Source: Pelosinus fermentans JBW45 (lineage in GTDB: Bacteria; Bacillota; Negativicutes; DSM-13327). Taken from it: DNA of 64,000 nucleotides. The notes under the pieces are model-generated. The model did not search any database. It had not been told where the DNA came from and worked only from the letters and a program-made list of their open reading frames with translations. Position 1 is the first letter of the stretch. Each line of letters begins with the position of its first letter. The DNA lies in NCBI RefSeq assembly GCF_000271665.2, contig NZ_CP010978.1:3812501-3876500 (forward strand). Reading direction: 5' to 3'. Below, in pieces: positions 1 through 12,000 of the stretch. Both the position numbers and the translations under genes were made by a program.

Positions 1-3000
1 TATTGCTGATTTAGTGGTACTATCGGAATCTCCTGAAACCTTTACACCAATATTAGGAGTGAGTCCAGCATCTTTTTTCTCGGCGCCTTTTCTTGTATCA
101 AGGTTAACCCCTGAACTACTCGCGCTGTACTCCGCCTTATTTTGAATATCGGAGTAAGTAAGTGTACCTGTAGAAAGTTTGTTTTTATCTGGAATCGCGT
201 CACTGGCAATGACCGCACCTTTCAGGTCGGTGTTCTTACCAACGTGGATATCGAAACCGCCTTCGCCGGCATGGATACCTGCTTGTTCTGTAACGCTGGC
301 ATAGGTGGAATCTGTTTTTCCCTTGCTTACAGAACCTGTTATACCACCTTTAGGTCCTGTGCTAATTCCAAATCCACTGCTTTGATTCTTCGAGGTATAG
401 TCGTCTGTATCCTGCTTGCTGACGATGTTTAAATTTCCATCAACATTAGCGACTACTGTATCACCCTTTACTTGGGATCCAATGATATTCGTGTCTGCGC
501 CTGATTTAATTTTCAAGGTATCATTGGCATCAATAACACTTCCCGTATTGGTGGTAGCATTTTCGTTTTCTTTGCCGCTCCCTTTACTTACATTACCAAA
601 GAAGCCGCTTCCTATTGTTCCACCAAATGCCCAAGAAGATGAGCTCGTATTCGTAGTTGTCTGCTGTTTGTTTTCTGCCGCACCAATATTAATGTTTTCT
701 GCAGCATCTAATGTGATATTCTTTGCGTTGATATTCGTTCCTTTAAGGTTGACATCATCTTCTGTAGCTTTTATGGTGACATCTCCACCGGCATTCATAT
801 TAGAGGTATTAACGGTTTCTGTATGCACTGTTTGCTCAGAAGTCATTTTAGTGCTGCCAATACTGATACTGACTGAAACATCTTTTTTTAGATTTTCTTT
901 TGATACACCTTTACTAAGTTGATCATTAATTTTATCTAGATCCTTGATCGCTTTATAATCATAAAGGGCTTGCAGACGTTCATCTTCCACTTGTCCTGAA
1001 CGCTCGATATTGTTATAAGCACTTGTAGCAGTATTAACAATACCGCCGCCCAATGACACACTAAGACCACTTTGCTTAAATTCATACTTGGTTTGACTGT
1101 CATAGGTGTCTACAGTGTTATCAATGGTAACCTCTTTGCCAGTGATGCTTAAGTCATTACCGCTGACAAAAGTCGTCCCTTCGCTATTTACTTTTTCTCC
1201 TGCTGTAATAGAAACATTACCATCAATGGATCCTATGGTACTGCCAACTTCACCAAGGGTTTGCTCCTTGGTTGTCGTCTTCGTACTTTGGCTGCCAATG
1301 GTGAAACCTAGGCCACCACCACTGAAGAGACCGGATTTCTTGGTATAGGAGTAGTGTTCATCTGCGCCAGTTTCTGCGGCACTTGTAATAGTAACATCAT
1401 TTTGAGCAGTAAAGGTAACATCATTTGTACCGACTACATTACTGCCTTTTACGGTCAGGTCATTACCAGATATAACAGCTACTGTGTCGCCGGAGATAGT
1501 ACTGCCTACGACTTCATTAATTAAGGCATGATTCATTGTATCAGTAGTTTTGCTAGATAAGAAACCACTCTTTTTTTTGTGAGTAACAACAAGGGATTCA
1601 TGCTTCTCGGTCACATCCTGAATGGTTATATCTTTATCAGCAGTAATTTCTACTTTGCCATTGTCACTGGCAATATGACTGCCTTCGATATTGATATTTC
1701 CTTCAGTGGAATTAATTTCTGTACTGCCTGGAAGATGCCCTGCGGTAATCGTGACTTTATTATCACCTTGCAAAGTAGTACCAATAACCGTTTCGTCATC
1801 TGTTTTAGTTTTTTTCCAGCCGTGCCTAATATCTATGGTTTGGTCCGAAATAGTTTCGTCTTTAACTGCAGAAATATTGATATTCCCAACGGCAGCTATA
1901 TCCAAGGCATTACCTGCAGCAACTTGTGCACCTTGCAGGTTTGTGTCTCCTGTAGATATGATGCTTACATTATTTCCTGCAGTAATGTTACTAGCAACGT
2001 TAGTAACATCACTAGTAGTACTTTTAAATTTAGCGCTACTTCCATATCCATGAAATCCATTACTCTTTACGGGCATTGCAGAAATATCCGTATTTGAGAT
2101 TCCAATTGCTTCTAATGCCGATGTTCTATTTAGAATCGAAGAACCATGTACTTGAAGACTGGAAGTATCTTGCACAGAGGTCACTGTAAGATTTTGGTTT
2201 GCAGCGATATCAATATTTTGAACGGCATTTATTTGAGTGCCTCGCAAATTAATATCATTCGCTTTCAGAGTAATATCACTGCCAGACTCAATATTACTTG
2301 CGACGTTCGTTGTTTTATCATAGGAAATATTTGTATTATTGAAATTCCGAGGACTTGTCGTTGCAGCAGAGCCATTCTCCCGATTTTCTACGCTGCTGAT
2401 CTCTAGGGTATTCCCTGCCGATATTGCTACAGCCTGTCCTGCTTTAACTTGCGCCCCCTGCAATGTGATATCTTTTTGGGCAGTAATTGTAAGATTATCC
2501 CCAGCCTTTATACTACTGCTGATACTTGTTGTTGTTTCAGAAGAAACTTTCACATTACCTAAAACGGTTTTCAATTGCTGCTGATGCTCTACGCTTGTTA
2601 TTTCTATATTTCTTCCTGCATTCAAATCAATTTCTTTACTTGCCGACACTTGTGCTCCACTGATTAAAATATCCCTGCCAGCTTGCACTGTAAGACCATC
2701 TTTTGCTGCAATGGTTCCGATTTGGTTCACCAGGGTTGTTTGAATAGGCCCAACATTCACTGCAGAAACAAGTGTCTCATTTATAATGTCTCGTTTAGCG
2801 GAAAGATCTAATTGCCCACCGGTAATCATACCACTTTGATTTATAATATCTTGTGTGGCAGTCAGTTTTGTCATGCTGCCGCCATCAATGACGCCGCCAC
2901 GGTTGATAATATTGGAGGCAGTGATAGCACTTTGCGTATCAGCATGAATGGTACCGCTGTTCGTAAGATTGCCTGTTGCTGTAATGTTAATTGTATCTCC

Positions 3001-6000
3001 CGTAATCAGTGCGCCTGTTGGTTTTAAATCACTATCGCGAACTTGAGAAAGATAAACAACTGGCACTAAAACTTTCTGGCCATCTACTTCCCGTTCTTCT
3101 AACCATATGATATCCGAGGTTAATTGCTTCATTTGTTCTGAAGTCAGAGCAACACCAACATGAAGATTAAATTCTTGTGCATAGGTAACGCCATTATTCA
3201 TGAGCGTTTTAAACTCTTCTTCACTCGAAACTGATGAATCTAAGCTACTGCGGCCAGTAAGATTGGTGATTTGTTCACGAACTAATTTTTGCTCATAAAA
3301 ACCATCTCCAAGGCGTTTTTGCGTTTTTTCCGGATCAGAAGTGATTTTTTGCAGCATATAGTCGCTAGAAGCGAAATTCTTATAACTCGTAAAATGAGTA
3401 TTCGTCTCCACCAGGTATTTGTGTTCTGGCTCAGTGTGAATCGTAAATAGCCCACTCGTCGGCACGATAAATTCATTGCTACTAGGGCTGCCTTTGCCAA
3501 TGTTCATTATTTGGGGATCGGACGGCAAACTTTTTCCTGTGCCGTCAACGTTAAGACTGGAATTTTGTTCTTGTACTACTGTACCAACTGGGATGCCACT
3601 ATTTCCTCCTGGCGTTACTGAAGGATTCTTGGTTTCCGTTGGAACATCTATATTTCCTCCTGCTGTAATGCCACTAGCAGTATTACTTACAGAAATGCCT
3701 AAACTATTTCCCGGCATCACCGTGTTAGTATTGTTACTTATAGAAGTACCTATATTTTTCCCCGTGGCAATGCCGCTAGTCGTACTACTTACTGAAGCCC
3801 CTGAATTACTTCCTGGAGTTACCGTGTTTGACTTGTTACTTACTGGATTGCCTATATTTCCTCCCACTGTAATGCCACTAGACGTATTACCAACTGGGAT
3901 CTCAATATTCCCTGTTGGTGCTACTGTCGTAGCCATATCTCCAACAGGAGCACCGCTAGGCTGGATCGTCTGATTTGTAATCGTTTGTGCCTGAATTGTT
4001 ACTCCTTGGCCGCCACCATATAAAGAGGTATAGCCAGGTAGTTGTTCAGTAGTTTCATTATGACTCGGAATTGTCTCATATTCATAATAATCTATTGTAT
4101 CCCAAGAATAATCATTCTCATATCCCCCACTATGACCACTCCTTCTGTAAAAATGCTTACGATAGACTGCTTTACTATCATAAGTAGTTACTCGAGAGCT
4201 TCCCACTGCTGTATTATTAATCGAACCTGCAACTGTATTCAAAATTCCATTTGCTAATATCCAACTTACCTCGTTATTCACGCTATTAGCTCTTAAGGTC
4301 ATATTTCCCCCTGACATAATTTTGCCCAAGGGTGAGTCTTTAACTACTCTAGTTTCCGCTACAGTTACAGTATCGGTTTGGTCTTTATTTACATATGTTA
4401 CTCTTACAACATCCCCGCCCGCCCAAGGTACTTCATAATAATAGATGGGTAAAAGGCTCTTTTCCTTGTGCCATGTAAATCCCTCATCACGGTCATACGA
4501 TTCATAGTAACCACCGGAAATATCATTTCCAGATTTAGCAACCGGGACAGCTGCTGTTTCATGAGTTGTGTTCGTTGAAACCACTGTCTGCTCTGTAACA
4601 AATTCTCTTTTTTTATTTGTTATCTCATCTGCATAGATACTAATATCCTTCTCCGCTTCAATATTGGCTGATTGGTTCAGTACATTACCAGTACGATTAA
4701 TGTACTCCCCAATACTATTTTTGTCTTTACTACCTGCTATTGCAATATCACCCATACTGTAAATACTGGCATCGTCCTTATTCTCAACTGCAGTACGAGC
4801 ATAGAGGCTAGCATTTCCTGTAGTTGCAATTACAGCAGAAGAACCTTCATTGGTTATTTTATCTGCTGTGACGATTAGGTTATGACCGAATATTGCTCCT
4901 GTATTTTGTATGTTATCTCCAGAAATATTGACTGCATCACCTTCGATGGTGCCTTTATTTATGATGCTGCCTGTTGCATTGGCTGTAAGTGTATTGCCGC
5001 TGGTTAAGATACTTTCTGTATCATTTAGGATACTGCTGCCAGATACATTTACATTTTCCACTGCCCCAATTGTTCCCTGATTGGTAATCATACCAGTGGT
5101 AGTCATCCTCAGATTTCGATTCGCTTTAAGTTCATTGCCTTTCTCATTCGCATAATCACTGTTTAAGCTAATATTTAAATCCTGACCAGCAATAATTTGA
5201 CCAATACCTTGTATACTTTGAGCCGTAATATTGCTGTCTTTATCTGCCCCAAGCTTACCGCCATTATTATTTACAGCTTTAGCCTGTAACACTAAGTCAC
5301 TGCCTGCACCAATAGTACCACGGTTATTATTTAAATCGGCAGCACTTTGGCTAAGTTCAATATTTTTCTTGGCAATGATCTTACCATCTATATTATTAAT
5401 CCCCTTTGCCACAGAGATAGCTAGATTACCTTCCGCCAACACTTGTCCTGTCTGATTATTAAAACTCTCTGCTTCTAACCTTACATTGCCATTACCACCC
5501 ATAAGTCCGGATTGATTAACAATCCCCTCAGTAACAACAACTTTCATATCACTATTATCCACATTCACAATTCGCCCATTTGCATTGTTTAATGACTGTG
5601 CTGTTAGATTTAATCCTTTATTCGCCTCAATGTTCCCTTCCTGGTTATTAACCAAACCTTGTGCAGTGATTTGAATTGTATCATCAATGCTAGAAATGAA
5701 TCCTTTGCTATTATTAAATGTAGATGCAGATGTAATATCTAAGCGCTTTTGTGCTGCAATTATACCATTCTCATTATGAATACTCTTTGTTTTAAGATTT
5801 ATTTTACTGTTACTTGCTACTTTACCATTATCATTTTTAAAATCATCTTCAGTGTGTATCCATAATGTCCCAGTGCCAGCATGTTCTAGTTTTCCCTGGC
5901 TATTAATCAGGGAATTGGCTTTGATTTGAATGGATTCCCCATTGGTGAATATTTCACCGCCAGTATTGTCTATGCTGTTGTTAGCCGTGAGATTCGTGGT

Positions 6001-9000
6001 CCCTAGCCCAATTTGCGTCAGGTTGCCACCTTGGTTACTAATTCCATCTGCCGTAAGAGTTAGCTGACCAGCCTTGATTTCTCCTTTTACCTGGTTTGCA
6101 TCTTGGTCGTTGCGAATGGTTCCGCTGGCAATTGCCGTCAGCGTACCAGCGGTCTGCAAGGAAGCACCCGTATTGTTAATATCTCCGGCTACGGCAGTGA
6201 GTTCTGCACTGCTGCCAGCATAGGTCGTGCTGCCAGAAAGATCGATTGCACCCGCTTTCACCTTGAGATTACCAGCTGCCAGATTTCTGCCATGAGTCGT
6301 CACTTTATCTGTAGCCATAATCGTCAGGTCGCCACTGCTGCCCACCGTTCCATTGGTTTGAATCCCAGCACCGAGAATGCCCGCAGAAGTTACGGTCTCA
6401 GCCGTCATACTGGTATTCTTTCCGGAAAGGATGGCACCGGAATTTTGCAGGGTGCCAACGGTTGTAAGGGTGGTATTGCCTCCAGCATATAGTTCACTGT
6501 AGTTAGTAAGGCCATCTTGGGCATTTACCTGGATACTCCCATTTGCCGAAGTGCTGCCTGACAGGAGTACTTTTCCTGCACTAGTCAGCGTTAGGTCACC
6601 GCCACTGGCAATTGTCCCATCATCTTTCACATCACCAGCTGCAAGGTTGCTGTCTATGCCACTTGCTGCGGCAATGGTCAGATTACTTTGGGCTGTAATT
6701 TTACCGCTCTGGTTGCTTAGATGTTTAGCAGTTATCTCTACCTTACCGTTGCCACCGATAAGACCTGACTGATTCTGTATATCTTGGCTGGTAGTAACTT
6801 TCATATTGCTCGTCCCGAGACTCACAATACGCCCTTTCTGGTTATTCAGAGATTGAACCGTAAGGATTAAACCTTTACTGGCTTCGATTGACCCTTGTTC
6901 ATTATTTACAGTCCCCTGGGCACTAAGAAGGGTATCACCGCTGCTAGTGATTAAGCCTTGGCGGTTATCAATTGCACTTTGAGAAGTAATGTCAATGTTT
7001 TTAGCAGAGATTATCCCCCTGGTATTGTCTATTTCTTGGGATGTGAGATACAACTGTCCATTGGTAGCCAGCTTGCCATCATCATTTTTATAATTTTCTT
7101 CAGTTTCTACCGACAGCAAACCTGTGCCAGCATGCTCTAGTTTTCCCTGGCTATTAATCAGAGAATTGGCTTTGATTTGAATGGCATCCCCATTGGTGAA
7201 TACTTCACCGCCAGTATTGTCTATGCTGTTATTAGCCGTAAGATTCGTAAGCCCTGACCCAATTTGTACCAAGCTCCCCCCTTGGTTACTAATCCCATCT
7301 GCCGTAAGAGTTAGCTGACCAGCCTTGATTTCTCCTTTTACCTGGTTTGCATCTTGGTCGTTGCGAATGGTTCCGCTGGCAATTGCCGTCAGCGTACCAG
7401 CGGTCTGCAAGGAAGCACCCGTATTGTTAATATCTCCGGCTACGGCAGTGAGTTCTGCACTGCTGCCAGCATAGGTCGTGCTGCCAGAAAGATCGATTGC
7501 ACCCGCTTTCACCTTGAGATTACCAGCTGCCAGATTTCTGCCATGAGTCGTCACTTTATCTGTAGCCATAATCGTCAGGTCGCCACTGCTGCCCACCGTT
7601 CCATTGGTTTGAATCCCAGCACCGAGAATGCCCGCAGAAGTTACGGTCTCAGCCGTCATACTGGTATTCTGTCCGGAAAGGATGGCACCAGCGTTTTGCA
7701 GGGTGCCGGAGGTCGTAAGGGTGGTATTGCCTCCAGCATATAGTTCACTGTAGTTACTAAGGCCATCTTGGGCATTTACCTGGATACTCCCATTTGCCGA
7801 AGTGCTGCCTGACATGAGTACTTTTCCTGCACTAGTCAGCGTTAGGTCACCGCCACTGGCAATTGTCCCATCATCTTTCACATCACCAGCTGCAAGGTTG
7901 CTGTCTATACCATTTGCTGCGGCAATGGTCAGATTACTTTGGGCTGTAATTTTACCGCTCTGGTTGCTTAGATGTTTGGCAGTTATCTCTACCTTGCCAT
8001 TGCCACCGATAAGACCTGATTGGTTCTGTATTTCCTGACTGGTAGTTACTTTCATATTGCTCGTCCCTAGACTCACAATGCGCCCTTTCTGGTTATTCAG
8101 AGATTGAGCGGTAACGATTAAACCTTTACTGGCTTCGATTGACCCTTGTTCGTTATTTACAGCACCCTGGGCACTAAGGAGGGTGTCGCCGCTGCTAGTG
8201 ATTAAGCCTTGACGGTTATCAATTGCGTCTCGGGAAGTAATATCCATATTTTTTGCAGATAGGATTCCTCTAGTGTTGTCAACTTTCTGCGCGATAAGGT
8301 GCAGCTGCCCATTAGTAGCCAGCTTACCATCATCATTAGTTACATTGGTAATAGTTTCTACTACTAAATTTCCTGTGCCAGCATGCTCTAGTTTTCCCTG
8401 GCTATTAATCAGGGAATTGGCTTTGATTTGAATGGCTTCCCCATTGGTGAATACTTCACCGCCAGTATTGTCTATGCTGGTGTTAGCCGTGAGTGTCGTA
8501 ATCCCTGACCCAATTTGAGCCAGGCTGCCACCTTGGTTACTAATTGCATCTGCCGTAAGAGTTAGCTGACCAGCCTTGATTTCTCCTTTTACCTGGTTTG
8601 CATCTTGGTCATTACGAATGGTCCCACTAGAAATGGCTGTTAGTGTACCAGCCGTCTGCAAGGAAGCACCCATATTGTCAATATCTCCAGCTGCAGCAGT
8701 TAGTTCTGCACTACTGCCAGCGTAGGTCGTACTGCCAGAAAGATCAATTGAACCTGCTTTCACCTTGAGATTACCAGCTGCCAGATTTTTGCCATGAGTC
8801 GTCACTTTATCTGTAGCCATAATCGTCAGGTCGCCACTGCTGCCCACCGTTCCATTGGTTTGAATCCCAGCACCGAGAATACCCGCAGAAGTTACGGTCT
8901 CAGCCGTCATACTGGTATTCTGTCCGGAAAGGATGGCACCGGAATTTTGCAGGGTGCCAACGGTTGTAAGGGTGGTATTGCCTGCAGCATATAGTTCACT

Positions 9001-12000
9001 GTAATTAGTAAGGCCATCTTGGGCATTTACCTGGATACTACCATTTGCTGAAGTGCTGCCTGACAGGAGTACCTTCCCTGCGCTAGTCAGCGTTAGATCA
9101 CCGCCACTGGCAATTGTCCCATCGTTTTTCACATCGGCGGCTGCAAGGTTACTGTCTATCCCATTTGCTGCGGCAATGGTCAAATCGCCCTGCGCCGTAA
9201 TTTGACCACCTTGATTGCTTAAATCTTGTGCAGTAATATCAACTTTCCCATTGCTGCTGATATTTCCAGACTGATTTTGAATACCTTGGCTGATTTTCAC
9301 CTGCATTCTACTAGCATCCAAATTGGCAATTAGCCCGCTTTGGTTATTTAAGCTTTGAACGTTGATACCCATACCTTTCTTGGCTTCTATGGTACCTTGC
9401 TCATTGTTCATGTTACCTTGGGCAGCAATATGTACTGTATCACTACCTTTAATCGTTCCTTGGCTGTTTATAATATCTGCCTGAGTGATAATATTGACTT
9501 GTTTTTGGCCAATGATCTCGCCTTTTGTATTGTCAAGATTTTTGGCATCTACTCGTAGTTTCCCATTTGTCGCCAGTGTGCCTTTATCATTTTGTATATT
9601 ACCTATCGTTTGCACTGACAGTGCACCTGTTCCTGCATGTTGGATCTGTCCTTGACTATTCGTTAGGGAATCGGCTTTTATTTGCAATAAATCAGCGTTG
9701 GTGGCTATTATACCATTTCTATTATCAATATTTTCCAAAGCGCTAAGAATAGTTACTTCTTTCCCTAATTGAGACATGGTACCATTACGATTGCTAATCC
9801 CTTTCCCTACAAGGCTTAAGTTTTCAGTATAAATGGTACCATTGTCATTATAAATAATTCCCTTGGCAGTCGCCGCTAAATTTTTGCCGATTTGTAATGT
9901 GGCTCTGTTATGATCTATGTCCCCTGTCGTAGCGGTCAGAATTCCATTGCCGCCTGCAATCGTTTTGCTACCTGCCAAAGTAAGGGCACTCCCCGTTATC
10001 GTTAAATCTTTTGCTGCTACATTTTGCCCTTGAGTAGTTATGGTGCCACCAGCGTGAATCGTCAAGTCACCATCCTTACCCAGTTTTCCATCTTGTTGTA
10101 TCCCAGCACCGATTGTGCCACTCGATTTAATGCTCTGGGCAGTTATATTCATATTCTGGGCAGTAATCAAATTAGCGGAGTTTTCTAGTACGCTTTGCGT
10201 CCAAATATCGGTTTTACCTTGTCCATACAAGCTACTGTAATTGCTGAGACCATCTCGTGCGTGTATTTGGATGTCGCCGTTAGCTGAGGTAGTACCTGAC
10301 AGAAGCATTTTCCCCGTACTGGTAAGTAGTAAGTCACCACCACTAACGATAGATCCTGTATCATGTACATCGCTACTTTTTAAGTTACTATCAATTCCAT
10401 TAGTTGCCGTAATTGTAAGATTATCTTGAGCGGTAATTCTTCCAGCTTGATTGCTTAGGGTTTGGGTAGTCATATTGACCTTTTTTTGCCCTATGATCTG
10501 GCCGTTTGCATTATTAAGATTTTGTGCTGAAAGCTGCAATTGTCCGTTTGTTGCCATTTTACCAGCATCGTTCTGTATATCTCCTGCCATTTCTAATGAC
10601 AGTTCGCCTGTTCCTGCGTGCTGAATCTGCCCTTGACTATTTTGTAGAGAATTAGATTTTATCTGCAGTGAATCACCGTTGGTGGCTATTATGCCAGCCG
10701 TGTTATCCACACCTTCTGCAGCTTTAATGGTTGTTGTCTCTTTCCCTAGTTGCGTTATGGCACCGGAACGGTTACTAAGCGAATGGGCTATAAGGCTTAG
10801 TTTTTTAGCTTCAACATTAGCAGTATCATTATGAATGGCTCCTTGAGCAGTGACACTCAAATCTCCATTCACTTGTAATGATCCCTTGGTATGGTCCATA
10901 TCACCTATGACAGCCGTCAAATTGGCGTTACCATTGGCAAGTGTCTTACTGTTTGCAAGGCTAAGAGTACTGCCTGTTATGTTTAAGTCACCTGCGGCTA
11001 AATTTTGGCCATTCATTGCTATGGTCCCTGCAGCATTGACTGTAAGGTTACCCGCAGTACCCACGGTACCATCATTTTTTATCCCAGCACCAACGATACC
11101 AATTGATTGTACGTTTTGCGCTGTAATGTTGGTACTCTGTCTAGCGGTCAAGATACCGGAATTATGTAAAGTACCGGACGTAGTAATATCGACATTTCCT
11201 TGCGCATATAATGCCTTCTGATTGGTAACATCCTCAGCAGCCGCTACCTGTATGTTGCCTGTTGCTGAAGTATTGGCAAGCAATAATTTACCAGCGCTGG
11301 TGATGGTTATATCCCCAGCTTGGGCTGCTATGGTACCTGTACTATTGACTCCTAATCCTTTTTCCGTGCCCACCATGTAGATTTTCTGGGCGTACATTCC
11401 ACCTAGTTGTCCTACGTCTATGGCTACCTGGGGACTAGCAACATCACTGTCAAAGGTTTTGGTATCCATTGTTTTATAGTCTACTTTATTGCTCCCAGTA
11501 ACCACGTTGAGATTCTTTGCCCATACTTGTGCATTTATGGCTACGCTGCGACTAATCAAATCCACCTGATCTACATTAGCAGCATTCATTCCTGTCCCTT
11601 GAATGGAAATCTGCCCGCCACTTACACGAAAGGCATCAAGGCTTCCGCTGCCACCAAAAACAGGAGTACCGGTAGTCAATACAGCGCGATTTGTATTGAT
11701 AAAACCAAAACCGTCACCATAGATGCCATTGGGATTGGCAATGATGATATCCGCTTTTTGTCCAGCTACTTCGGTATAGCCGCGTAAGTAGCTAGGATCT
11801 TTGCTGGTGACTTCATTTAGAATAATTCGAGCAGATGGACCATGTCCAATAAAAGGATTACCCGTAATATACCCGGCTAACTGGGTTTGGGTAATGATTC
11901 CTGAATTATTGAGTATTAAGCCTCGCGAATCAACATTAAATTGTTGATACTGATTGCGAGATATCCCTGCAGCAGAGGGCTGGGTTATCTGCACTATGGG

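Noticed and set aside
6103-8994. Repeated plus-strand open frames (129, 73 and 66 codons) across the exoprotein
   Set aside because: They are shadows of the minus-strand repeat units: they recur with the same 1,251-bp period and lack ribosome binding sites.
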